A stretch of 64,000 bases of DNA from NCBI RefSeq assembly GCF_003121585.1, contig NZ_QEOO01000047.1, positions 62,001-126,000 on the forward strand, written 5' to 3'. Of this stretch, positions 8,854 to 16,368 are shown piece by piece (the first letter of the stretch is position 1; each line of letters starts with the position of its first letter). The position numbers were made by a program, and so were the translations under genes. The notes under the pieces were generated by a model, which was given only the letters and a program-made list of their open reading frames with translations, was not told where the DNA came from and ran no database searches. The DNA is from Nocardioides speluncae. GTDB lineage: Bacteria > Actinomycetota > Actinomycetes > Propionibacteriales > Nocardioidaceae.

Positions 8854-9423
8854 ATGGGGTTCTGGGACGCGGTCACCGGCCGCACCAAGCAGAAGCCGGC
8901 CAACCTGGACTCGCTGTTCCTGGTGCCGAGTGCGGCGCTGACGCTGCAGACCGCGGCCGGCTTCACGCCGACCGGCACCGGCTCGGTTTGCTACCGCGCG
9001 GCGGCCGGGGCGGCGTTCACCGAGACCCAGGACGGCTTCGTCGAGCTGCTCGACAGCGACGAGGGCGCGAAGGTCGAGAAGGTGGAGGACAGCTTCGGCT
9101 TCACCTGGCTGGTCGCCAGGCATGACCCCAGCGACACCGCCGGCCTCTGCACCGACCTGCACGCGGTCAACACCGCGCTGGAGGAGCAGGGCTTCGGCTC
9201 CGGCCTGCTGTGCACCCTGGTCGCCTTCGCGGACGCCTCCGGCCGCAAGGTCGGGCTGGTTTACCTCTACAAGCAGGGCACCTTCTACCCGTTCGCGCCC
9301 GCAGGTGAGGACAAGCGCGACAACCTGCTGGAGATCGAGGTCCGGGACCACCTCGCCGCCGAGCTGCCGATGGAGAAGGAGCTCTCCCGCTGGCTCGCGG
9401 TGTGGGGAGCCCCGGGTCTCTAA
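8854..9423 (+). CDS. pspAB: PspA-associated protein PspAB
   Basis: 189 aa, beginning MGFWDAVTGRTKQKPANLDS, the typical start of actinobacterial PspAB. No catalytic motif is visible. The mixed alpha/beta sequence contains EDSFGFTWLVARHDP, and the protein ends LAVWGAPGL. ATG is 5 bp after the protease stop. It is the last gene of the psp cluster and is followed by a 70-nt palindrome that may end the transcript. Confidence 0.85.
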   Translation: MGFWDAVTGRTKQKPANLDSLFLVPSAALTLQTAAGFTPTGTGSVCYRAAAGAAFTETQDGFVELLDSDEGAKVEKVEDSFGFTWLVARHDPSDTAGLCTDLHAVNTALEEQGFGSGLLCTLVAFADASGRKVGLVYLYKQGTFYPFAPAGEDKRDNLLEIEVRDHLAAELPMEKELSRWLAVWGAPGL

Positions 9424-9430
9424 CGGCCGG

Positions 9431-9500
9431 TGGTGATCCAGCTGTGTTACCAAAGACCGGACAGGCCAGTCCGATCTTTGAGAACACGCCTGTATCACCA
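9431..9500. repeat. 70-nt imperfect palindrome after the psp operon
   Basis: Two 32-nt arms (9431-9462 and 9469-9500) around a 6-nt loop agree at 26 of 32 positions as an inverted repeat. The outer tips are TGGTGAT and ATCACCA and the inner stem is CAAAGAcCGGAC / GTCCGaTCTTTG. There is no U-tract after it, so it is not a textbook terminator. It could be a processed 3' hairpin, a bidirectional terminator or a small MITE. It sits between pspAB and a decayed gene. Confidence 0.75.
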
Positions 9501-9556
9501 ACCGCCGAACCCTCCCCGGGACGCCAGCGCATCCGCTGCCGGTAGCGTCGGATCCC

Positions 9557-9926
9557 GTGATCGTATGGCTCAACGGCACCTGCCCCCCCGTGGCGGCCGC
9601 TCGTGGTTGAGACCGCCCGCCGCGTGCTCGACTACACCGGCGGCACGTTGGTCATGCCGATGACCGTGCTGGTGGAGCAGTACTGGCGCGAGATCAGCGC
9701 GGGCCTCGCCCACCACGGCATTCCGGAGCGGCACTTCGTCCTTCACGCTGACCACGAGACTCTGCGCGAGCGCACCGAGGCCGATACGGTGCTCGGCCCT
9801 TCCCCGTTCCGTCTCCGCTACCTCGAGCCGTACGCAGAGGCAGCGCGTACCTCGTGCGCCGGCTTGACCTTCACCCAAGGGCAGGCCGCAGCGTCGGTGT
9901 CGTCGGCGCGACCAGCGTGCCGATGA
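9557..9926 (+). pseudogene. Broken P-loop kinase/ATPase gene (Walker A deleted)
   Basis: A GTG at 9557 starts VIVWLNGT, the usual opening of a family of about 180-aa P-loop nucleotide kinases in which GAGKTT should follow. Here it runs straight into PP-W-R-P-L-VVETARRV in a different frame, so the Walker A segment and following residues are deleted and the frame is shifted. The remainder, VLDYTGGTLVMPMTVLVEQY to RLRYLEPYAEAART, reads well in the frame of 9603-9926. The C-terminus then degrades into LTFTQGQAAASVSS, ahead of a stop. No intact product is expected. The comparison with the intact family is from memory. Confidence 0.75.
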
Positions 9927-9939
9927 CGAGGGGAGTGTC

Positions 9940-10989
9940 ATGGACCTGATCCTGATCGGCGACTTCGCCCGGGCCAGCGGGCTGACGCCCAAGGCCCTGA
10001 GGTTGTACGACGAGATGGGTCTGCTGGCGCCCGCCGAGGTGGACCCGGTCTCCGGCTACCGGTGGTACGCCGCCGATCAGCTCGACCGGGCGCGGCTCGT
10101 GGCCCGGCTCAGGCTGGTCGGGATGCCGCTGGCGCGGATCCGGGTGGTCGCCGAGCTGCCGCCTGCAGCCGCGGCGGCCGAGCTCCGGTCGTACTGGCGT
10201 CAGGTCGAGGCCGACACAGCCACAGCGCGCGACGCGATGGCCTCCCTCGTGAGTGAGATCTCACCGAAGGAGCACGACATGCACACCGTTCACATCACCG
10301 CCAGCGATACCGCCAGCCATGCGGCACGAAGCGGAATCGGCGGCCGAGACGCTCAGCTGGACGCCGTACTCGACGGGCCGGAGGTGTTCGCGGTCGCCGA
10401 CGGGTTCGGCGAACGCACCGGGGTTGCGGCCGCCGCGGTGGCCGCACTCGGTGCTCCGCGCACCATCGACGAGCTCGACGAGGCGGTACGCCGCGCCGCG
10501 GATGCCGCCGTCGCCGTGGCGACCGCCGGCGGCAGCACCGCGCCCGAGTCCGGATGCACGCTCACCGCGGTCGCGCTGGACGGCGACCAGCTGTTCCTCG
10601 CCCACATCGGTGACTCTCGCGCCTACCTCGTCCGCGAGGGACGGCTGGAGCGGCTGACCCGCGACCACTCGGTCGTCCAGACCCTGATCGACGAGGGCAG
10701 GCTGACGCCGGACGAGGCCAGGCTCGACGAGCGACGGGTGCAGATCAACCGGGCGCTGGCGGCCGACGCCCCGCCGGACGCGGACCTCGCGGTCCGGGTG
10801 ACCCAGCCCGGCGACCGGATCGTGCTCACCACCGACGGTGTGCACCGCGAGGTCGACCCGGCCGACCTGGCCGCCATCCTGGTCGCACCGGGTACGCCGG
10901 CCAACGTCGCCGACGCCGTGGCGGATGCGGTCGCTGAGGCCGGCGCGCCCGACAACTGGTCGGTCGTGGTAGTCGACCTCGACGGCTGA
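9940..10989 (+). CDS. MerR-type DNA-binding domain fused to PP2C-like phosphatase
   Basis: 349 aa. Residues 1-75 form a MerR helix-turn-helix and wing (LIGDFARASGLTPKALRLYDEMG, then SGYRWYAADQLDRARLVARLRLVG) with a short helical linker to about 110. Residues 115-349 are PP2C/SpoIIE-like: AVADGFG, GCTLTAVALDGDQLFLAHIGDSRAY, RLTRDHSVVQTLIDEG, LTTDGVHREV and the closing DNWSVVVVDL. Metal-binding Asp residues in ADG, TDG and DN are kept, but the usual N-terminal R-x-x-N-x-D signature is not recognisable. The start at ATG 9940 has GAGGGGAG upstream. It is presumably a regulator whose dephosphorylating or sensing domain is tied directly to DNA. The target is unknown. Confidence 0.82.
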   Translation: MDLILIGDFARASGLTPKALRLYDEMGLLAPAEVDPVSGYRWYAADQLDRARLVARLRLVGMPLARIRVVAELPPAAAAAELRSYWRQVEADTATARDAMASLVSEISPKEHDMHTVHITASDTASHAARSGIGGRDAQLDAVLDGPEVFAVADGFGERTGVAAAAVAALGAPRTIDELDEAVRRAADAAVAVATAGGSTAPESGCTLTAVALDGDQLFLAHIGDSRAYLVREGRLERLTRDHSVVQTLIDEGRLTPDEARLDERRVQINRALAADAPPDADLAVRVTQPGDRIVLTTDGVHREVDPADLAAILVAPGTPANVADAVADAVAEAGAPDNWSVVVVDLDG

Positions 10990-11000
10990 GTGGGACCGGC

Positions 11001-12281
11001 TCAGCCGGGGATCGCGGTCAGCGAGGCCGCGCCGCGCACCGACACCGACCTGCGCATCGTCGGCTCGCCGACCAGCTTCAGGTTCGGCATCCGGGTGGCG
11101 AGGGTGCGCAGCGCGGTCGCGGCTTCCAGCCGGGCGAGCGCCGCACCCAGGCAGTAGTGGATGCCGCCGGAGAAGGCGAGGTGGTCGGGGACGGTCTTGT
11201 CGGCGTACCGGTCGATGACGAACTCGCCGGGCCGGTCGTACACCTGGGGGTCGCGGTTGGCGCCGCCGATCAGCGTGATCACCCACGTTCCTCGGGGTAC
11301 GGCGCGGCCGGCGAGCTCGTCGTCCTCCAGCGCCACCCGGATCGATCGCTGGACCGGCGGGTCGAAGCGCAGCGTCTCCTCGACCGCCAGCGGCGCCAGC
11401 CCGGGGTCGTCGACCAGCCGGTCCCAGGCGCCGGGGGTGCGCTGCAGGGCGAGGACCGCGTTGGTGATCAAGTTGACGGTCGTCTCGAAGCCGGCGACCA
11501 GCAGCAGCTCGCACATCGCGACCAGCTCCTTGGCAGTCAGCCGCCCGCCGTCGCGCGCGGCGACCAGCGTGCTGACCAGGTCCTCGCGCGGCTCGCGGGT
11601 GCGCAGCTCGTACAGCCGGTCGAAGATCACCTCCAGCCGGCGCGCGGCCAGCGCCAGCCGGACCGCGTGTACCGGCGACCGGATCCCGTCCAGCGCGGAG
11701 GCGAGCCACTGCCCGGACCGCTCGAAGGAGGCAGCGTCCTCCGGCGGCACGCCCAGCAGGTCGGCGATCACCGTGATCGGCATCGGCGCGGAGAACTCGT
11801 GCACCAGGTCGAACGTCTCGCGCCCGGCCAGGTCGTCGAGGAGCGAGCCGACCCGCTCCTCGATGGTCTTCTCGTAGGACCGCATCAGCTTGGGGGTGAA
11901 CCCGGGTGCGGCGAGCTTGCGGAGCCGGGTGTGCTCGGGTGCGTTGACGCCGAGCATCGACCGGTCGATGGTCCCGGTGTCGTAGAGCTGGCCGTGCACG
12001 ATCCCGGTCTCGGGGTCCTTGACGCCGTACTTCCGGCTGCGCAGCACCTCGCGACACAGCTCGTAGTCAGCGGTGACCAGGAATCCCGCGGTGGTCTCGG
12101 CCACGCGGCCCAGTGACCGGTACTCCTCGTGGATCGGATAGGGGTCGCGGCGGCCCGCCGCGGTGGCGAAGCGGGTGATCGGCTGCCGCAGCAGCCGGCC
12201 CTGCGTCATGAAGATCTGAGATCTCACCATCGAGACGCCGAAGCTCAGCGCCTCGCCGACGGTCTGCGGTCCCTGCCTCAT
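11001..12281 (-). CDS. Cytochrome P450
   Basis: 426 aa with all P450 landmarks: I-helix LLLVAGFETTVNLI, K-helix ExxR in VEETLRFDPP, and heme loop FSGGIHYCLGAALARLE with the thiolate Cys. Soluble class-I bacterial P450s hydroxylate small substrates using ferredoxin partners, and none is encoded beside it. The start is MRQGPQTVGEALSFG at 12281. The frame extends 51 codons further to 12434, but that part would run into the sigma-factor gene and has no P450 character. It is divergent from that sigma factor. Confidence 0.9.
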   Translation of the reverse strand: MRQGPQTVGEALSFGVSMVRSQIFMTQGRLLRQPITRFATAAGRRDPYPIHEEYRSLGRVAETTAGFLVTADYELCREVLRSRKYGVKDPETGIVHGQLYDTGTIDRSMLGVNAPEHTRLRKLAAPGFTPKLMRSYEKTIEERVGSLLDDLAGRETFDLVHEFSAPMPITVIADLLGVPPEDAASFERSGQWLASALDGIRSPVHAVRLALAARRLEVIFDRLYELRTREPREDLVSTLVAARDGGRLTAKELVAMCELLLVAGFETTVNLITNAVLALQRTPGAWDRLVDDPGLAPLAVEETLRFDPPVQRSIRVALEDDELAGRAVPRGTWVITLIGGANRDPQVYDRPGEFVIDRYADKTVPDHLAFSGGIHYCLGAALARLEAATALRTLATRMPNLKLVGEPTMRRSVSVRGAASLTAIPG

Positions 12282-12415
12282 GCCTACCGACGGTACGGCG
12301 CGGGGCGCGGCCGCCGCATCCTCCCGCGGGTGGAACCGACCGGCCGGATATCGACTCTTGACCAGTAGGAGCCCGTAAGAGCCAGTAGGGCACAGCCGGA
12401 CGGAAGGATGGATGT

Positions 12416-12937
12416 ATGGGGAGCAGGGCACCAACCTGGGAGGCGACCTACTGCGAGTTCTTCGTCTCGCGCGAGCGGCCGTTCATGCGTACGGCGTACG
12501 CCATCCTCGGCAGCTGGGCGCAAGCGGAGGACGAGACCCAGCAGACCTTCAGCACGCTGTACGTCTACTGGCCCCGGATCCGCGACGGCGGGCACGACGC
12601 CTACGCCAGGCGGGTCCTGGTCAACCGCTGCCTGAGCAACCTGCGGAAGCGGCGCCACGAGACGCTGACCGACGAGGTTCCGGACCAGCCGGTCACCGAG
12701 GTCACCGACCTTGCCGACAGCCTCGACCTGCGCCGCGCCATGCAGGCGTTGAAGCCACGCGACCGGGTGCTGATCACCCTCCGCTACCTCGACGACCTGC
12801 CCGTGGCGGCCGTCGCCGAGATCCTGCGCGTGCCCGAGGGCACCGTGAAGAGCCAGACCTCGCGAGCCGTCGCCCGCCTCCGGCGCGACCTGGGCCACGA
12901 GCTGGGCCAACCTGCTGACCTGAAGGAGAAGTCATGA
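12416..12937 (+). CDS. SigE-family (ECF-like) RNA polymerase sigma factor
   Basis: 173 aa. Region 2 spans about 10-80 (FVSRERPFMRTAYAILGSWAQAEDETQQTF and the -10-contacting AYARRVLVNRC). Region 4 spans about 110-165 (LKPRDRVLITLRYLDDLPVAAVAEIL and EGTVKSQTSRAVARLRRDL). Such SigE-family members usually sit next to a membrane protein that may act as anti-sigma factor, which is what follows here with an ATGA overlap. The ATG at 12416 is chosen because AGGA lies 8-11 nt upstream; the nearby ATGs at 12408 and 12412 are out of frame. Confidence 0.88.
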   Translation: MGSRAPTWEATYCEFFVSRERPFMRTAYAILGSWAQAEDETQQTFSTLYVYWPRIRDGGHDAYARRVLVNRCLSNLRKRRHETLTDEVPDQPVTEVTDLADSLDLRRAMQALKPRDRVLITLRYLDDLPVAAVAEILRVPEGTVKSQTSRAVARLRRDLGHELGQPADLKEKS

Positions 12938-13698
12938 CATTCGACACCGAGCTGAGCGGCCGGCTGCGGGAGCTGACCGACGACGTCGAGGGCGGGCCCA
13001 GTCTCGCCAGCGCGATCCAGACAGGCCGAGCCCGCCGGCGTACCCGCAGGCTGGCGTGGGCCGGCGGTGCTGCGGCCGCCGTACTCGGCCTGACCGGCAC
13101 CGGAGTCGCCGTCCTCGGCCAGGGCGGCGGCGAGGGCGGCGGCGAGGGCGAGGTCGCGGTCGCCAGTGACCCGCCGGCGGACGGCGGCGGCTTCGTGCCC
13201 ACCAGCGGCGTGGACGAGCTGATCCAGGGGGTGGTGGCCCGGTACGTCAACTACCAGCCGCGCGACATCTACCCGAGCGACTGGACCAGGAAGACACCGC
13301 TACCCGACGACCAGGCCCAGAATGCCACCGACTGGCAGGCCTACTACGACCTGCCGGACGCCCAGGAGCTGGCCGTGGTCCTCGGGCTCCCGGTGCCCTA
13401 CGAGGATCCTTGGACAGGCTGCCAGGCCGGGGACACCACCTGCACCGAAGGCACGTTCCCCGACGGCCGGACCTGGACCAGGACCAGGTTCGAGTCCGGC
13501 GAGGAGCATTACCGAATGGTCACCGTCGGGGACGACAAGCGGCGGGTCAACGTGTGGATCACCATCCCCACTGCGTCGACCGGGAATCCGGTGATCTCGG
13601 ACGCGCAACTCCTTGAGATCGCCTCGGACGCCGAGCTGACCTTCCCGAATCCGGAGGTGACCCCGCCGCCGACCCCGCCTCCCGGGGTCGAGCCGTGA
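12934..13698 (+). CDS. Putative membrane-anchored anti-sigma partner / lipid-side protein
   Basis: 254 aa, translationally coupled to the sigma factor. An N-terminal cytoplasmic part of about 45 residues ending in a basic patch (RARRRTRR) precedes one membrane helix (LAWAGGAAAAVLGLTGTGVAVL). A Gly/Glu linker and an extracytoplasmic domain of about 180 residues follow, ending in a Pro-rich tail. There is no recognised zinc anti-sigma motif. The topology and coupling suggest control of the sigma factor, but this is inference. The extracellular domain has two Cys (GCQAGDTTC) that could form a disulfide. Confidence 0.7.
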   Translation: MTFDTELSGRLRELTDDVEGGPSLASAIQTGRARRRTRRLAWAGGAAAAVLGLTGTGVAVLGQGGGEGGGEGEVAVASDPPADGGGFVPTSGVDELIQGVVARYVNYQPRDIYPSDWTRKTPLPDDQAQNATDWQAYYDLPDAQELAVVLGLPVPYEDPWTGCQAGDTTCTEGTFPDGRTWTRTRFESGEEHYRMVTVGDDKRRVNVWITIPTASTGNPVISDAQLLEIASDAELTFPNPEVTPPPTPPPGVEP

Positions 13699-13706
13699 GT
13701 GTCGCG

Positions 13707-14882
13707 TCAGTCCCTGTGTGACTTGCCGGGCAGGTCCAGCATCCGCTGCAGCGCGACCTTGGCCCAGTGCTCGGTGTCTGGGTCGACCTCGATCACGTTG
13801 ACCAGCTTGCCGGCGGCAAGCGACTCCATCGCCCACACGAAGTGGGGCAGGTCGATCCGGTTCATCGTCGAGCAGTAGCAGACGGTCTTGTCGAGGAAGG
13901 AGATGTTCTTGTCGGGGTGCTGGCCGGCCAGCCGCTTGACCAGGTTGAGCTCGGTGCCGATCGCCCAGCTGGAGCCGGCCGGCGCCGCCTCGATGGTCTT
14001 GATGATGAACTCGGTGGAGCCGACCAGGTCCGCCTTGAGCACCACTTCGTGCTTGCACTCGGGGTGGACCAGGATGTTGACGCCCGGGATCTTCTCGCGC
14101 AGCTCGTCGACCACGTCCTCGCTGAACCGGCCGTGCACCGAGCAGTGGCCCTTCCAGAGGATCATCTTGGCCCGCTTGAGCTCCTCGGCGGTCAGGCCGC
14201 CGTTGGGCTTGAGCGGGTTCCAGACCACGCAGTCGTCGAGCGTGTAGCCCATCTTCAGCACCGCGGTGTTGCGGCCGAGGTGCTGGTCGGGCAGGAACAG
14301 CACCTTGCTGTCAGGGCCCTTCTGCTGGAACGCCCACTCCAGCGCGACGTCGGCGTTGCTCGACGTACACACCGCGCCGTCGTGCTTGCCGCAGAACGCC
14401 TTGATGTCGGCCGAGGAGTTCATGTACGTGACGGGTACGACGACGTCGGCGATGCCGGCGTCGACCATCGCGTCCCAGGCGTCCTCGACCTGCGCGAGCC
14501 GGGCCATGTCGGCCATCGAGCAGCCGGCCGCGAGGTCGGGCAGGACCACCTTCTGCTCGGGCGCGGTCAGGATGTCGGCCGACTCGGCCATGAAGTGGAC
14601 GCCGCAGAAGACGATGTACTCCGCCTCCGGGCGGCCGGCCGCGTCCCGGGCGAGCTTGAACGAGTCTCCGGTGACGTCGGCGAACTGGATCACCTCGTCG
14701 CGCTGGTAGTGGTGCCCGAGCACGAACACCTTCTCGCCGAGCGCCTCCTTGGCCGCCTTCGCGCGGGCCACCAGGTCAGGGTCGGACGCGGGCGGCAGGT
14801 CGCCCGGGCACTCCACGCCCCGTTCGGAACCGAGGTCCTTGCCGAGACCAAGGGGGAGCAGGGGTAGGTCGACTGTCGTCAT
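13707..14882 (-). CDS. nadA: Quinolinate synthase NadA
   Basis: 391 aa 4Fe-4S enzyme that condenses iminoaspartate with dihydroxyacetone phosphate to quinolinate in de novo NAD synthesis. Family motifs include VFVLGHHYQRDEVI, FCGVHFMAESADIL, PVTYMNSSADIKAF, WKGHCSVHGRF, HPECKHEV and CYCSTMNRIDLPH. The likely cluster ligands are Cys in FCGVHF, GHCSVHG and the C-terminal CYCSTM. The start at ATG 14882 has AGGA at proper spacing; a Met at 14891 lacks one. nadB and nadC are not adjacent. An inverted repeat sits just upstream (14897-14919). Confidence 0.94.
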   Translation of the reverse strand: MTTVDLPLLPLGLGKDLGSERGVECPGDLPPASDPDLVARAKAAKEALGEKVFVLGHHYQRDEVIQFADVTGDSFKLARDAAGRPEAEYIVFCGVHFMAESADILTAPEQKVVLPDLAAGCSMADMARLAQVEDAWDAMVDAGIADVVVPVTYMNSSADIKAFCGKHDGAVCTSSNADVALEWAFQQKGPDSKVLFLPDQHLGRNTAVLKMGYTLDDCVVWNPLKPNGGLTAEELKRAKMILWKGHCSVHGRFSEDVVDELREKIPGVNILVHPECKHEVVLKADLVGSTEFIIKTIEAAPAGSSWAIGTELNLVKRLAGQHPDKNISFLDKTVCYCSTMNRIDLPHFVWAMESLAAGKLVNVIEVDPDTEHWAKVALQRMLDLPGKSHRD

Positions 14883-14896
14883 GCACACCATCCTAG

Positions 14897-14919
14897 TTTG
14901 TGGTCATCGCGACAACAAA
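14897..14919. promoter_or_regulatory. Inverted repeat in the nadA promoter region, possible operator
   Basis: TTTGTGGTC - ATCGC - GACAACAAA: nine-base arms with one mismatch, 15 bp upstream of the nadA start. NAD genes are commonly under NrtR, NiaR or NadQ-type repressors. The sequence does not match a motif I can name, so the regulator is left open. It also lies upstream of the divergent membrane-protein gene. Confidence 0.4.
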
Positions 14920-14967
14920 GTTAACTCAGCGGTTTGCGGATTTGTTCCATGGGGCAGATACCCGCCC

Positions 14968-15450
14968 GTGAGCGATGGGATGAGCAGCTGGGAGTCGATT
15001 GAGTACGGGCCATTCCGCACCGATGACGGCGTGGCACGCCTCCGGGTGTATCCGACCGGTCTACGCATCGCTCCGCGACCGGCATCCGGCAGCGATTGGA
15101 GCGGGCTTCGGCGTACCTTTTTGGGTGGACCGCCACTGTTCTTGGTTCTCGGACTCCTGTACGACAATGCCATCTTCGGGCTCATGGGTTTGGTTGGCAT
15201 TGTTCTGCTGCTCCTGTGGATGGTCGTGACCCTGGTGAAGCCGCTGGTGGCCAAGGGCCGGGACCGGCAGCCGGCGCCCTGGACGATCCCAGTGGAGGAG
15301 ATCCGGGCCGTCGGCGCGGTCACCGGGACCATCTTGCCGTCGTTCGCGGTCACCTTGGCGCACGGCACCCTGACCGTCCGTTCGCCGGTCTGGCGGGCGG
15401 GTGACCTGCGCAAACTGCAGCTGGCTGCGCGGGCCGCGGTCGGCCGATGA
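14968..15450 (+). CDS. Small two-helix membrane protein of unknown function
   Basis: 160 aa from GTG 14968 (VSDGMSSWESIEYGPF); ATG at 14980 is an equally possible start. Two hydrophobic stretches (GGPPLFLVLGLLYDNAIFGL and GLVGIVLLLLWMVVTLV) form a hairpin in the membrane. A soluble C-terminal part follows (WTIPVEEIRAVGAVTGTILP, then a beta-rich end) that resembles a PH-like domain, but I cannot name a family. It is divergent from nadA across a short region holding an inverted repeat, and convergent with the GNAT gene, whose stop begins at the next base. Confidence 0.65.
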   Translation: MSDGMSSWESIEYGPFRTDDGVARLRVYPTGLRIAPRPASGSDWSGLRRTFLGGPPLFLVLGLLYDNAIFGLMGLVGIVLLLLWMVVTLVKPLVAKGRDRQPAPWTIPVEEIRAVGAVTGTILPSFAVTLAHGTLTVRSPVWRAGDLRKLQLAARAAVGR

Positions 15451-16338
15451 TCAGAGCAGCGCGCCGTGATGGATGTACGGCGCGGGCGGCTTCATGTTGC
15501 GCAGGGCGAGGTAGCCGGACTGATGCAGCTCCAGGCGCGCGGCCAGTCCGACGTCGACCGCCCACTCGTTGACCGCGGTCAGGTGCGGGACGGTGACCTT
15601 GCCATCCGGCGGTGAGGAGGCCAGAGACTCCCAGAGCAGGTCGGCGGCGGTACGCCGGTTGGTCGCGGCCAGCAGCAGCGGGGAGCCGTTCTCGGCCACG
15701 TAGGCGTAGCCGGAGCCGGTCGTCCGGTCGGCGACGACGAGCCGGGCGGCGTTCTCGAGCAGGAACTCGTGGTCCGGCCCGTGCGCGGCGCCGCGGGTCT
15801 GCCGGTCGACCGAGTTCATCAGGTCCACGTCGGCCGCGTTGCCGTCGCGGACCCGGTCGACCACCGGCAGCGTGCTCCGGTCGACGACGCCGCGGAGGAA
15901 CATCTGCGGATGCAGGCTGAAGCCGGCCAGCCGGTAGCGGCGTACCGCTTTCGGGTCCGACGACGCCGAGAGCATCCCACGCAGGCAGCCCTGGCCGTGC
16001 TGCAGCGCCGCCGCGAGCAGCTGGGCGCCGATGCCCTGGCCCTGCAGCCCGGGGCGGACGGCGTACGTCGCCAGGATCCACATCAGCTCGCGGTTGAACG
16101 ACGCCGCGGCGCCGACCAGCTCGCCGTCTTGCTCGGCCACCCAGCAGCCGCCCGGGTCGGTGGCCAGGAAGTGCCGAGTGCGGGCCATCCAGACCTTGCT
16201 GTGCGCGGCCGTGCGCCGCTCCGGGTCCGGCCAGTCGCGCTGGACGGTACGCAGGTCGAGTTCGTAGAAGCCCTCGTCGGTGAGCTGCTCGACGGCGGCA
16301 ACGTCCTGGTCATGCATGGGGCGGATGGCGACGGTCAC
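15451..16338 (-). CDS. GNAT-family N-acetyltransferase, probably two-domain
   Basis: 295 aa. The N-terminal half is a complete GNAT unit: beta-4 FNRELMWILATYAVRPGLQGQGIG, with acetyl-CoA loop RPGLQGQGIGAQLL, then SDPKAVRRYRLAGF. The C-terminal half (about 150-295) looks like a second, degenerate GNAT fold with AARLVVADRTTGSGYAYV. Substrate unknown. The start MTVAIRPMHDQDVAAV is typical of the family. It is divergent from the glycerate kinase, only 30 bp away, so their promoters overlap. Confidence 0.82.
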   Translation of the reverse strand: MTVAIRPMHDQDVAAVEQLTDEGFYELDLRTVQRDWPDPERRTAAHSKVWMARTRHFLATDPGGCWVAEQDGELVGAAASFNRELMWILATYAVRPGLQGQGIGAQLLAAALQHGQGCLRGMLSASSDPKAVRRYRLAGFSLHPQMFLRGVVDRSTLPVVDRVRDGNAADVDLMNSVDRQTRGAAHGPDHEFLLENAARLVVADRTTGSGYAYVAENGSPLLLAATNRRTAADLLWESLASSPPDGKVTVPHLTAVNEWAVDVGLAARLELHQSGYLALRNMKPPAPYIHHGALL

Positions 16339-16368
16339 TGGCTCAGCCTAGGGAGGCAGGATGGGGGC

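Noticed and set aside
9430..9663. 77-aa plus-strand frame over the palindrome
   Set aside because: It reads through the palindrome and the wrong frame of the kinase remnant; no coding character.
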